Of a DNA stretch of 64,000 nt, positions 1-7,317 are shown piece after piece. The notes beneath the pieces were generated by a model that was not told the DNA's origin, did no database searches, and saw only the letters and a list, made by a program, of their open reading frames with translations. The stretch's first letter is position 1. Each line of letters starts with the position of its first letter. A program made the translations under genes and the position numbers. The stretch comes from Oscillospiraceae bacterium (GTDB lineage: Bacteria > Bacillota > Clostridia > Oscillospirales > Ruminococcaceae). Where the stretch lies: the NCBI GenBank assembly GCA_017555565.1, contig JAFZGF010000028.1, positions 62,001 to 126,000 on the forward strand. The letters run 5' to 3'.

Positions 1-1229
1 GCGGCGCGCTGTGCGTTCTGTTTGTACATTTCGTTTCTCTTTGCGTCATCCTTTGTAAAAGATGTGATTTCAAAGAAACCTGCTCTGTCAATAGCTTTGA
101 TGTAATCTTCTGGAGATTTAACTTCAGGCACTGTTACTGTTGGCAGTGACTGACGTACAATTTCTCTTTCAGCTGGGTTGTCATCAATAAATACCAGGCT
201 GTCTTCGCCGATGTTGATTTCTTTTGCAATGTTTGCAATGTTGATAGATTTTGGTTCCCAGTTAGCTTTGAAGCAGATAAAGTCGTCTACAGAAAGTGGA
301 GCTTCTTTTCTGTCTGTAAAGCCCTGTTTTGCAATTGCTTCTTCGTTTTTGGAACAAACGTTCAGCATAATGCCAAGACCTGTAAGTTTTTTAAGATAGC
401 TCTGGAATTCTGTATAGCTCATACCAGCAGGCTGTTCGTTGCCAATTGCAATACCTTCTACACCGTCGTCACCGATAATGCCGCCCCACAGTGTATTGTC
501 AAGGTCAAGCACAACGCTCTTCTTGTTTTTACCCAGAGCAGATTTAACAATTTTTGCCAGTGAGAATGCCAGCTGTGGAATCTGGTCTACAGACAGTGCA
601 TATTTGTACAGGTACCAGTTTTCCAGGTTGTGCCAGTTATCAAGACCAACAAGGGAAGACAGGTAGTTGATATCATTGAGATATACATTGTCTTTTGTAG
701 CTATGTAATCAGCAATCATCATATTCAGTTTTATTGTGTAGTTTACAACACCCTGAACAGCTACAGCATCCTTGTTGCCATACATACGGTAGAAAGGCAT
801 TTCGTAGTTGTTTACGATTACAACTGCGCCGTAGGACAGTGCTTTTTCCACAACTGTTTTATATTTTGCAAATTCTTTTTCCAGTTTTGCATTTACTTCA
901 TCAGCTGAATCCTGTGGTACTGGCAGGTTTTCCAGGTTTTTGTTTGAAGTATGGATGTAGATGAAATCAGGGCCGAATTCTTTCAGGCTGCCATCATCAA
1001 ACATAAGTTCTTCAAAATATCTGTTGTAACCGCCTACTCTGAATTCTGGTTTGATACCATAGTTCAGCAGGAAGAGTTCAAGTATATTTTTAATTTCACC
1101 GATTGTAGAGCCACTCATAATAGCAACTTTCTTTTCGATGAATTTATCTTTTGCCAAAAGTTCTTTTTTGATGCTTTTCTTCTTCTGAAGAATATAAGCA
1201 GAGTCGAATGGATAATCTAAAACTGACAT
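1..1229 (-). CDS. FkbH-like HAD-superfamily protein (partial, left edge)
   Basis: Translated from the minus strand the gene reads without a stop from ATG at 1229 to the window edge, so its C-terminus is missing. The start is preceded by AAAAGGAGTG at good spacing. An N-terminal SGNH-like region (about residues 1-220) is followed by a HAD core with the signature VVLDLDNTLWGGIIGDDG, in which the first and third Asp are the nucleophile and acid/base of the HAD fold, and by the later elements NVCSKN (motif II-like) and FIDDNPAER (motif IV). This arrangement is that of FkbH-domain proteins, which in known cases load glyceryl units onto carrier proteins. No carrier protein or polyketide gene is visible here, so the substrate is unknown. 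Confidence 0.8.
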   Translation of the reverse strand, partial: MSVLDYPFDSAYILQKKKSIKKELLAKDKFIEKKVAIMSGSTIGEIKNILELFLLNYGIKPEFRVGGYNRYFEELMFDDGSLKEFGPDFIYIHTSNKNLENLPVPQDSADEVNAKLEKEFAKYKTVVEKALSYGAVVIVNNYEMPFYRMYGNKDAVAVQGVVNYTIKLNMMIADYIATKDNVYLNDINYLSSLVGLDNWHNLENWYLYKYALSVDQIPQLAFSLAKIVKSALGKNKKSVVLDLDNTLWGGIIGDDGVEGIAIGNEQPAGMSYTEFQSYLKKLTGLGIMLNVCSKNEEAIAKQGFTDRKEAPLSVDDFICFKANWEPKSINIANIAKEINIGEDSLVFIDDNPAEREIVRQSLPTVTVPEVKSPEDYIKAIDRAGFFEITSFTKDDAKRNEMYKQNAQRA

Positions 1230-1266
1230 ATTATACACTCCTTTTGTTATATCCGTTATCCATTAA

Positions 1267-1295
1267 ATTATATCACAATATATAAAAATGAGCAA
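1267..1295 (-). promoter_or_regulatory. Sigma-A-type promoter of the FkbH-like gene
   Basis: On the minus strand TTGCTC (1295-1290) and TATAAT (1272-1267) are separated by exactly 17 bp, about 40 bp before the start codon at 1229. Confidence 0.55.
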
Positions 1296-1424
1296 TATTC
1301 ATATACAATACAAAGTGTAAATTATTTATTAATAATTCACATATAATATATGCAGTATAGATAAAAAAATATCTATATTATATCTTTGTATCATTTCTGT
1401 GACAATTTTGTTATCATTTTAAGG

Positions 1425-1453
1425 TTGAAATTTTATGGCGAAAAAAGTATAAT
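1425..1453 (+). promoter_or_regulatory. Candidate plus-strand promoter antisense to the BofC-like gene
   Basis: TTGAAA (1425-1430) and TATAAT (1448-1453) are separated by 17 bp. It points through the minus-strand gene at 1490-1789 towards the class A PBP gene, giving that gene a 5' leader of about 400 nt that is antisense to the small gene. No transcription data support it. Confidence 0.4.
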
Positions 1454-1489
1454 GTAGTTTGTATAAGCATAATCAAAAAGTGTGCTCAT

Positions 1490-1789
1490 TTACAAACCGA
1501 AATTTTCAAGAGTTTTCATAAGTGTAAAATCATCGTCAACAGCTATGCCTTTTCGCAATAACTCTATATCATTTTCGGGCAACAGATGTACGTATACTTC
1601 GTATATTGCCAAAGGTTCCTGTTCATTGGGGACAAATACTGCAAGCTTACCGCCGTATTCCTTTACGATATATGCAGTCTGCGTCGGCTGGTCAATTGGC
1701 TGTATATCTGTGTTTTTCATCTGCACAATGCTTATACATATCAAAGCTGTGCAAAATATTGTACATAAAGCTAATAATATTTTTTTCAT
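1490..1789 (-). CDS. Small exported protein with BofC C-terminal-like domain
   Basis: The 99-residue product starts with a hydrophobic N-terminal segment (about residues 4-22) that should act as a signal anchor. The remainder holds the pattern YIVKEYGGKLAVF, then YEVYVHLLPENDIELLRKGI, which I recognise from clostridial proteins annotated as carrying a BofC C-terminal domain. BofC itself is a forespore protein that controls the SpoIVB checkpoint for sigma-K in Bacillus; whether this short relative has that role is inference. GAGGTG lies seven bases before the ATG. The gene stands alone and diverges from the class A PBP gene. Confidence 0.6.
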   Translation of the reverse strand: MKKILLALCTIFCTALICISIVQMKNTDIQPIDQPTQTAYIVKEYGGKLAVFVPNEQEPLAIYEVYVHLLPENDIELLRKGIAVDDDFTLMKTLENFGL

Positions 1790-1862
1790 AAATCAGCACC
1801 TCGTGTATTTAGTGTTTGCTGTTTTATGAAAATTAATACATTGTATTTATACAAATCGAACG

Positions 1863-1877
1863 GGAGGGATAACTATC
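1863..1877 (+). promoter_or_regulatory. Ribosome binding site that decides a non-standard (ATC) start
   Basis: GGAGG (1863-1867) is followed after seven bases by ATC (1875-1877), in frame with the PBP. Between the upstream in-frame stop (TGA, 1827-1829) and the ATG at 2073 the reading frame contains no ATG, GTG or TTG. The ATG at 1885 is in another frame and meets a stop after about 30 codons. Confidence 0.5.
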
Positions 1878-4151
1878 AAAATATATGATAAATCCTCTGC
1901 CGGAGGACAGAATAAAACATCCGGCAAAAAAACTGAAACAAAAGCAAAGAAGCCTGCAACTGAAAAAGCAGTAAAACCTGCCAGAACAGCAAAACCTAAG
2001 AAAGAAAAAGGTGAAAAAGGCCCTCTGTGGAAAAAAATAGCTGTTGTATGCGCATATCTTATTTGCATTGGTGTGATGGTGGGCAGTGCAGTTCTTGTAG
2101 CACTTACATCATACCTTGTGAATGTTACACGGAACGACGGCGAAATGCTTAACCTTACAAACCTGAAGCTTTCTCTGACAAGTATTATCTACTACCAGGA
2201 TGCAGAAACAGGCGAGTACAAGGAATATCAGCGTCTTGACGGCAGTGAAAACCGTATCTGGGTTGATCTTGAAAATATTCCACAGCATGTTAAGGATGCA
2301 TATATCGCTGTAGAAGACAAAGATTTCTATGATCACCACGGTGTTGATATTGTGGGTACAGTTGCCGCTATGGTAAACGAATACACACCTATCAAGCTGT
2401 TCTCATCTAAACGTGGTGCTTCCACAATCACGCAGCAGCTGGTAAAAAACCTTACCAACGACAATGATGGCAGCGGTATCGAAGGTGCATTCAGAAAACT
2501 GCGTGAAATTTACCGTGCATTTGTACTTGAAAAACAGTATACAAAAGATGAAATTCTTGAAGCATATCTGAACACTATCCGTCTTTCACACAACTGGGCG
2601 GGTGTACAGGCCGGTGCAAACAACTACTTTGGCAAAGATGTAAGCGAACTTACCTATGCCGAGGCGGCTTCCATTGCAGGTATCACCAAGAACCCATCTG
2701 TTTATAACCCATACAGCCATCCTGAAAATAACCTGGACAGACGAGATGACATTCTCTACTTTATGAACCAGCAGGGTAAACTTGCTGATGAAGATTACGA
2801 AGCTGCACTGCAGGAAGAACTGGTGCTCAACCAGGAAATCCGTTCCAAATCCTTTGTAAACAGCTACTTCACAGATATGGTTATCGACCAGGTTACAGAA
2901 GATCTGATGGCTCAGTATAACCTTACACGTGGCGAAGCTTCCAATATGATTCAGAACAATGGTCTGAAAATTTACTCCACAGTAAATCCTACTCTTCAGT
3001 CCGCTATGGAACAGGTTATGCTTAACGAACCAGACTCAAAAGGCAGAACACTTTTCCCAATCAAGGAAAATACCTACACAGACCCAGCAACAGGCGAGAA
3101 AGTTACACAGACTCCACAGGCTGCTATGGTTTCTGTTGACTACACAGGCGCTGTTGTTGCTGTAGTAGGCGGTCTTGGTGAAAAAACAGAAGACCGCGTT
3201 CTCAATCGTGCGGTTGACTCTCTCCGTCAGACAGGTTCTACTATGAAACCTATCGGTGCATATGCTCCTGCCCTTGAATACGATTACATCCATTTCTCAA
3301 CAGCCTTGTTTGATGACTATGTAAAAGAAATTGATGACGAAGAAAAACCAGGTCAGAAGAGACAGTGGCCACAGAACTATAGCCGTGAATTCAGTATGAC
3401 ACAAATTCCTGTAGTTACAGGTATTGCCAAGTCTCTCAACACAATTGCTGTAAGAACACTTATGATGTTGGGTGTTGATGCTTCCTACGACTTCCTTACA
3501 AACTCTGTAGGCATCTCAACATTGTATGACAGCGACCGTGACCTTGGCCCTCTGGCTCTTGGCAGTATGACAGAAGGTGTCTCACCTATGGAAATGGCTG
3601 CAGCTTATGCTATCTTTGGCAATGGCGGTAAATATATAGAACCTTACTGCTACACAACTGTAGAAGATTCTTCAGGTGAAGTTATCCTTGAAACAAAGGT
3701 TACATCTGTTCAGGCTCTTTCCGAAGAAACAGCATATATTATGAACCGTGCGCTTAAAACAGTTCTTCAGTACGGTACTGGTGCAGGCCTTGCGCCAAAA
3801 CGCCTTGATGCTGTAGGTAAAACAGGTACAACATCTGACAACAAAGACCACTGGTTTATCGGTGTTACACCTTACTATTCCACAGCAACTTGGTGGGGCT
3901 ATGACAAACCGGCAGAATTAAGTGTTAACTACACAACACATCCACCTACAACAGCATGGAGAAATGTAATGAATATTGCCCAGGCTGAACTTCCATCTAA
4001 ATCTTTCCCAACATCAAAAGATGTGGAAATGTTCAACTATTGCCCAATTACAGGCAATATTGCAAATGCAAACTGCCCAGACCAGAAACCTGGTTATTAC
4101 AAAAAGAGCACTATCGAAAGCAACTTTGTAGTTGTTTGTCAGGCTCATTAG
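1875..4151 (+). CDS. Class A penicillin-binding protein (PBP1A-type transglycosylase/transpeptidase)
   Basis: Bifunctional peptidoglycan synthase anchored in the membrane. Counting from the proposed ATC start (758 residues), a Lys-rich cytoplasmic tail of about 48 residues precedes a membrane segment at about 50-75. The glycosyltransferase domain shows EDKDFYDHHG with the catalytic Glu near 147 and GASTITQQL near 181. The transpeptidase domain has STMK (455-458), SLN (520-522) and KTG (649-651), so both active sites are intact. The first ATG in frame, at 2073, lies in the middle of the membrane segment and would remove the tail and half the anchor, so it cannot be the true start. The domain assignment is certain; the start codon is inferred from the ribosome binding site. 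Confidence 0.93.
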   Translation: MKIYDKSSAGGQNKTSGKKTETKAKKPATEKAVKPARTAKPKKEKGEKGPLWKKIAVVCAYLICIGVMVGSAVLVALTSYLVNVTRNDGEMLNLTNLKLSLTSIIYYQDAETGEYKEYQRLDGSENRIWVDLENIPQHVKDAYIAVEDKDFYDHHGVDIVGTVAAMVNEYTPIKLFSSKRGASTITQQLVKNLTNDNDGSGIEGAFRKLREIYRAFVLEKQYTKDEILEAYLNTIRLSHNWAGVQAGANNYFGKDVSELTYAEAASIAGITKNPSVYNPYSHPENNLDRRDDILYFMNQQGKLADEDYEAALQEELVLNQEIRSKSFVNSYFTDMVIDQVTEDLMAQYNLTRGEASNMIQNNGLKIYSTVNPTLQSAMEQVMLNEPDSKGRTLFPIKENTYTDPATGEKVTQTPQAAMVSVDYTGAVVAVVGGLGEKTEDRVLNRAVDSLRQTGSTMKPIGAYAPALEYDYIHFSTALFDDYVKEIDDEEKPGQKRQWPQNYSREFSMTQIPVVTGIAKSLNTIAVRTLMMLGVDASYDFLTNSVGISTLYDSDRDLGPLALGSMTEGVSPMEMAAAYAIFGNGGKYIEPYCYTTVEDSSGEVILETKVTSVQALSEETAYIMNRALKTVLQYGTGAGLAPKRLDAVGKTGTTSDNKDHWFIGVTPYYSTATWWGYDKPAELSVNYTTHPPTTAWRNVMNIAQAELPSKSFPTSKDVEMFNYCPITGNIANANCPDQKPGYYKKSTIESNFVVVCQAH

Positions 4152-4164
4152 TAAAAATAATTAC

Positions 4165-4195
4165 AAAACGGAGTAACGATTGTTACTCCGTTTTT
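4165..4195 (+). terminator. Rho-independent terminator after the class A PBP gene
   Basis: Nine-bp stem CGGAGTAAC/GTTACTCCG with a GATT loop, flanked by AAAA and TTTTT, so it could work in both directions. Confidence 0.85.
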
Positions 4196-4211
4196 AATTG
4201 ACTTGCAAAAA

Positions 4212-4252
4212 TAAAAAACGATAACCGACTGTCAAGCCGATTATCGCTTTTT
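4212..4252 (-). terminator. Terminator of the RluA gene
   Basis: Read on the minus strand, GCGATAATC pairs with GGTTATCG (one wobble) around a loop and is followed by TTTTTT. It lies just downstream of the stop at 4255. Confidence 0.7.
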
Positions 4253-4254
4253 AA

Positions 4255-5193
4255 CTATTTGAATTCTCTTTTATAAAAACTTTCCACAAACCAAGGGTCC
4301 GGGCAGATAAACTCTTTATCTGAAAGATAAGAATATCGTTTATCACTGATCTGTCCAAATTTGATTTTTTTACTGCACAGAGCCTGATATTTCATTTTCA
4401 GCTGCCTGTTAAGGTTGTTTATACCATATCTTGAGTCACCGAGAATAGGCATTTCCAGATAGGCAAGATGGGCACGTATCTGATGTGTTCTGCCTGTTAT
4501 CAGGCCAACATTCAGCAGGGAATAGTCACTATAGCTTTCAACAAGATTCACTTTTGTAGTGATAGGCTTGGACATATTGTTTTTTGCCTTAGGCGTAACC
4601 GTAACATATGCATCTTTTGCATTTTTTGTAAGATATGCATTGTGTACAGAGCTTTTTTGTTTTGGAATACCTTTCACAACGCAGATATACTCTTTTTCCA
4701 GTTCTTTATCCTTGAACATATCCAGCATAAACTGTAAAAATTCTTCGTTTTTTGCCAGCATTACCAGCCCGCTTGTGCCGGTATCCAGACGGTGGCAAAG
4801 GGCGGGGGAACAGTCATCATTGTTGGAGAAATAATGATTTTTTACCCTGTTTACAAGAGTATCGTAATTCTGCCAGTTGTCATCAATAACCGATATTCCT
4901 GCAGGCTTGTTTACCACAAGCAGATTCTCGTCTTCATAAACTATATCTATATTTCTGTTGGCAAATTTAAAAGCATTGTTTTTATTCGGTTTTTCAAAAT
5001 ATGTATCTTCGATATAGAGATTTATCACATCGCCTTTTTTTAACGCGGTATTGAGGGGAACTTTTTTGCCGTTTACTTTTATTTTGTTTGCACGTAGAAA
5101 TTTGTTCAGTGTGCCGGTTTTCAGTAATGGATAACTCTCCTGCAAAAAGCCGGATAAACTCTTTTCATTTTTTGTTATATATATCTGTTTCAA
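4255..5193 (-). CDS. RluA-family pseudouridine synthase
   Basis: The 312-residue enzyme should isomerise uridines in rRNA or tRNA. An S4-like RNA-binding segment occupies about residues 18-62 and the catalytic domain begins near 82. The active-site motif CHRLDTGTSGL places the nucleophilic Asp at 137, and the second family signature RTHQIRAHL is near 240. Length and domain order are typical of the RluC/RluD type. It is transcribed alone and has its own terminator. A divergent paralogue lies at 54342-55277. The exact target base cannot be read from sequence. Confidence 0.9.
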   Translation of the reverse strand: MKQIYITKNEKSLSGFLQESYPLLKTGTLNKFLRANKIKVNGKKVPLNTALKKGDVINLYIEDTYFEKPNKNNAFKFANRNIDIVYEDENLLVVNKPAGISVIDDNWQNYDTLVNRVKNHYFSNNDDCSPALCHRLDTGTSGLVMLAKNEEFLQFMLDMFKDKELEKEYICVVKGIPKQKSSVHNAYLTKNAKDAYVTVTPKAKNNMSKPITTKVNLVESYSDYSLLNVGLITGRTHQIRAHLAYLEMPILGDSRYGINNLNRQLKMKYQALCSKKIKFGQISDKRYSYLSDKEFICPDPWFVESFYKREFK

Positions 5194-5318
5194 ATTGATT
5201 TCCTTTTGTCTTTTTCTACTAATATATCATATTCTAACCTTAAAATCTATCTTTTTGTTGATTGACAAAATATGACATAAACATTAAGATAAAGTTATCA
5301 ATTCAAATGGAGAAAAAT

Positions 5319-6230
5319 ATGGATAAAACTAAGTATAATGATTTTTCATTATTGATTATATATTTTCTGTTTGCGCTGTGTTGGGCCGCCAAAAATTTAC
5401 TGCCAGTAACAGATGCACTTGTTTGCGGCACATGCGGTGTTGTATTGGGTATAGGTGTTATTCTTTGTCAGAAAATCAAACTGCCGGAATATCTGTGCCG
5501 TGGTTTTGGCGTTTTTGCAGCTGCAATGGCTATCGTAGCTGTTGACAGATTCATTTTTCCTGCATCTACAAATGCTGTTACAATCATAAAAAATGTTTTT
5601 CTTCCTGTTGCATCCGGTGCCATGTTTATGGATGGCGTACTTGTAGGACCTACACCAATTGGCAAATCAAAAGCTTTTGTAGGTGCCATGTCCTCTTTCT
5701 GCCTTACAATAGGTATATTGCTGACAATACAGATTACAGGTATTGATTCAGTTACTGTCACATTTCCGACAAATAACGCTGTCACATTTATACAGAACAC
5801 ATTTTTCGGCGCCTGTGTCTGTTGCTTTCTTGCGCTGTCACGACATATAAAATTACAGCGTATGATATATATTTTCCCTATTGCACTTGTATGTACAACT
5901 GCTTTTAATTATTTTAATATTAATGGTTGGATTTTTGCGGGTTCTATAGTTGCTGCATTTATATCCAGTATCCTGGTTGGAATCGTTCACCGACAGAAAG
6001 ATACGGGATATCTTGTGATACTTACCCCTACAATATACAGCTGCTGTCCGGGTGGTGCATTACATAAGTTCTTTACAGCAATTATTACATTGGATACTGC
6101 AAATATTTTGCCGTGCACACTTACACTTGCCTATAATGTGGCAGGTCTTTATATAGGTGTTATGGCCGGTACATTACTGATGAATAAGATAACAAAAGTA
6201 AAATCCCAGGATTTCAAAAAGGCATTTTGA
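5319..6230 (+). CDS. Multi-spanning membrane protein, threonine/serine exporter (ThrE)-like
   Basis: The 303-residue protein is almost entirely hydrophobic, with about ten predicted membrane segments in two halves of roughly five. The second half carries the stretch ILTPTIYSCCPGGALHKFF, resembling the conserved PG motif of the ThrE/YjjB exporter fold. ATG at 5319 is chosen because GGAG lies seven bases upstream; an upstream in-frame TTG (5262) falls inside TTGACA of the probable promoter. The ThrE assignment rests on topology and this one motif, so function is tentative. It precedes a TipAS-type regulator, which would fit a role in efflux, but the regulator has its own promoter. Confidence 0.5.
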   Translation: MDKTKYNDFSLLIIYFLFALCWAAKNLLPVTDALVCGTCGVVLGIGVILCQKIKLPEYLCRGFGVFAAAMAIVAVDRFIFPASTNAVTIIKNVFLPVASGAMFMDGVLVGPTPIGKSKAFVGAMSSFCLTIGILLTIQITGIDSVTVTFPTNNAVTFIQNTFFGACVCCFLALSRHIKLQRMIYIFPIALVCTTAFNYFNINGWIFAGSIVAAFISSILVGIVHRQKDTGYLVILTPTIYSCCPGGALHKFFTAIITLDTANILPCTLTLAYNVAGLYIGVMAGTLLMNKITKVKSQDFKKAF

Positions 6231-6273
6231 TATCATAAATTTATAAATTAAAATCACAAATATCAAAAATCTC

Positions 6274-6304
6274 TTGACATTGACGTAACGTAAACCTGTA
6301 TACT
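6274..6304 (+). promoter_or_regulatory. MerR-type promoter with 19-bp spacer
   Basis: TTGACA (6274-6279) and TATACT (6299-6304) are separated by 19 bp, the long spacer typical of promoters twisted open by MerR-family activators. Within the spacer TTGACGT-A-ACGTAAA forms an inverted repeat of seven-bp arms with one mismatch, placed where a MerR dimer binds. The downstream gene encodes such a regulator, so autoactivation is likely. Confidence 0.75.
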
Positions 6305-6332
6305 TGTAACTGTAATACATGTATACAGGTTT
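6292..6332 (+). repeat. Perfect 12-bp inverted repeat around the transcription start
   Basis: AAACCTGTATAC (6292-6303) and GTATACAGGTTT (6321-6332) are exact reverse complements 17 bp apart. The left arm overlaps the -10 element and the right arm lies just after the likely transcript start, so this looks like a second operator. A T-run after the right arm also resembles a terminator, but the left arm should not be transcribed from the promoter at 6274. Confidence 0.65.
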
Positions 6333-6354
6333 TTATGTTAAAAGGTGGCTTTTT

Positions 6355-7110
6355 ATGAAATATTCAATTTCACAGCTTTCAAAACTGGCAGGTGTTTCCA
6401 GCCGCACACTGCGATATTATGAAGAAATAGGTTTACTGTTACCACGGGAAAAAGGGGATAACGGCTATCGATATTATGATACACATCAAGTGGATAAATT
6501 ACAGCAGATTATGTTTTACCGCAGTATTGATATGGAACTGGATGATATAAAAAATATTCTTGATTCAGAAAATTTTGACCCGATAAAAGCTCTTGAAAGT
6601 CATATTATAAAACTTGAAAACCAAAAAGCTAAAATAAACCGGTTAATAGACAACGTAAACAAAACTATAATGTTACTGAAAGGAGAAACAACAATGTCAG
6701 ACAAAGAAAAATTTGCAGCATTCAAACAGAATATTGTAAATGAAAATGAAAAGAAATACGGTGCTGAAATCAGAAAGAAATATGGTGACAAAACTGTAGA
6801 TGAAACAAACAGCAAAATTCTTGATATGAGCCAGGAAAGCTGGAACAGCCTGGAAGAACTCAACGAACTGCTGAACAACACATTGAAAGCTGCTGTAGAA
6901 GAAGGCAATCCTGCATCAGAAACAGCACAGAAAGCCTGTGCCCTGCACAAAGAATGGCTGGGTCATTATTGGAGCTTCTATAACAAAGAAGCACACCTTA
7001 ATCTGTGCCTTATGTACACCCAGGACGAAAGATTCAAAGAGTATTATGAAAAAATCGCTCCAGGCTGTGCAGATTTCCTTTACGAAGCGATGAAAATTTA
7101 TCTTGCATAA
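6355..7110 (+). CDS. MerR-family regulator with TipAS-type ligand-binding domain
   Basis: The 251-residue protein begins with a winged-helix MerR domain (YSISQLSKLAGVSSRTLRYY, residues 2-21, then NGYRYYD), continues through a dimerisation coiled coil to about residue 110, and ends with a TipAS-like helical domain (about 120-251) of the kind that binds thiopeptide antibiotics in TipA. ATG at 6355 follows AAAGGTGG; an earlier in-frame ATG at 6319 lies inside the inverted repeat and is not plausible. The 19-bp spacer promoter in front indicates autoregulation. The inducer cannot be predicted from sequence. Confidence 0.9.
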   Translation: MKYSISQLSKLAGVSSRTLRYYEEIGLLLPREKGDNGYRYYDTHQVDKLQQIMFYRSIDMELDDIKNILDSENFDPIKALESHIIKLENQKAKINRLIDNVNKTIMLLKGETTMSDKEKFAAFKQNIVNENEKKYGAEIRKKYGDKTVDETNSKILDMSQESWNSLEELNELLNNTLKAAVEEGNPASETAQKACALHKEWLGHYWSFYNKEAHLNLCLMYTQDERFKEYYEKIAPGCADFLYEAMKIYLA

Positions 7111-7149
7111 AAGAAAGAGATTGGTGAAAACCAATCTCTTTCTTTTATT
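7111..7149 (+). terminator. Terminator after the TipAS regulator
   Basis: AAGAAAGAGATTGGT pairs with ACCAATCTCTTTCTT around a GAAA loop and ends in a T-run. The symmetry means it would also stop minus-strand transcripts that read through the riboswitch terminator. Confidence 0.85.
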
Positions 7150-7181
7150 TCAATAATCTGTTACACCTCACAAAATTACGG

Positions 7182-7234
7182 CAAAACAAAAGCTGACAGT
7201 TCTGCCTTATACAAAAAGCAGAAGCCATCAGCTT
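7182..7234 (-). terminator. Expression-platform terminator of the fluoride riboswitch
   Basis: On the minus strand AAGCTGA...TTCTGC (7234-7218) pairs with GCAGAA...TCAGCTT (about 7204-7189), followed by TTTTGTTTT. The left arm contains the 3' strand of the aptamer pseudoknot, so fluoride binding and termination are mutually exclusive, as in known crcB-motif switches. Confidence 0.75.
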
Positions 7235-7280
7235 GATAAAGCGGTTCAGGTTTTAACCTGAGGAGAGCCTCATTCCCCGT
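7216..7280 (-). ncRNA. Fluoride riboswitch (crcB motif), without a downstream gene
   Basis: Minus-strand RNA starts with GGGGAAUGAGGCUCUCC, forming the five-bp first stem with loop AUGAGGC, and ends with GCUGAUGGCUUCUGC. The loop GAGGC can pair with GCUUC of the 3' part, reproducing the pseudoknot of the characterised Thermotoga fluoride aptamer. The second stem is GCUU-UAUC-AAGC, and an extra hairpin (UCAGGU-UAAA-ACCUGA) is inserted between the stems. The normal target (crcB/fluC or an eriC-type fluoride exporter) is absent: downstream on this strand there is only the antisense of the TipAS gene. A sequence GTGAGGTG at about 7170-7163 resembles a leftover ribosome binding site. Confidence 0.85.
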
Positions 7281-7286
7281 AAAAGT

Positions 7287-7314
7287 ATGATAACATATCA
7301 AAAAAGTATTTCAA
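7287..7314 (-). promoter_or_regulatory. Promoter of the fluoride riboswitch
   Basis: Minus-strand TTGAAA (7314-7309) and TATCAT (7292-7287) are 16 bp apart, and the aptamer begins about seven bases after the -10 element. The promoter sits directly after the stop codon of the peptidase gene, so the riboswitch is an independent transcription unit. Confidence 0.55.
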
Positions 7315-7317
7315 TAT

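Noticed and set aside
2073..4151. Using the first ATG (2073) as start of the class A PBP
   Set aside because: It cuts the membrane segment in half and has no ribosome binding site, whereas the upstream in-frame sequence encodes a typical PBP tail.
6292..6335. The repeat before the TipAS gene as a transcription attenuator
   Set aside because: Its left arm overlaps the -10 box and would not be in the RNA made from this promoter; only read-through from the upstream gene could form the hairpin.
6319..6354. ATG at 6319 as start of the TipAS regulator
   Set aside because: It lies inside the inverted repeat, only a few bases after the expected transcript start, and the MerR domain begins exactly at the ATG at 6355, which has its own ribosome binding site.
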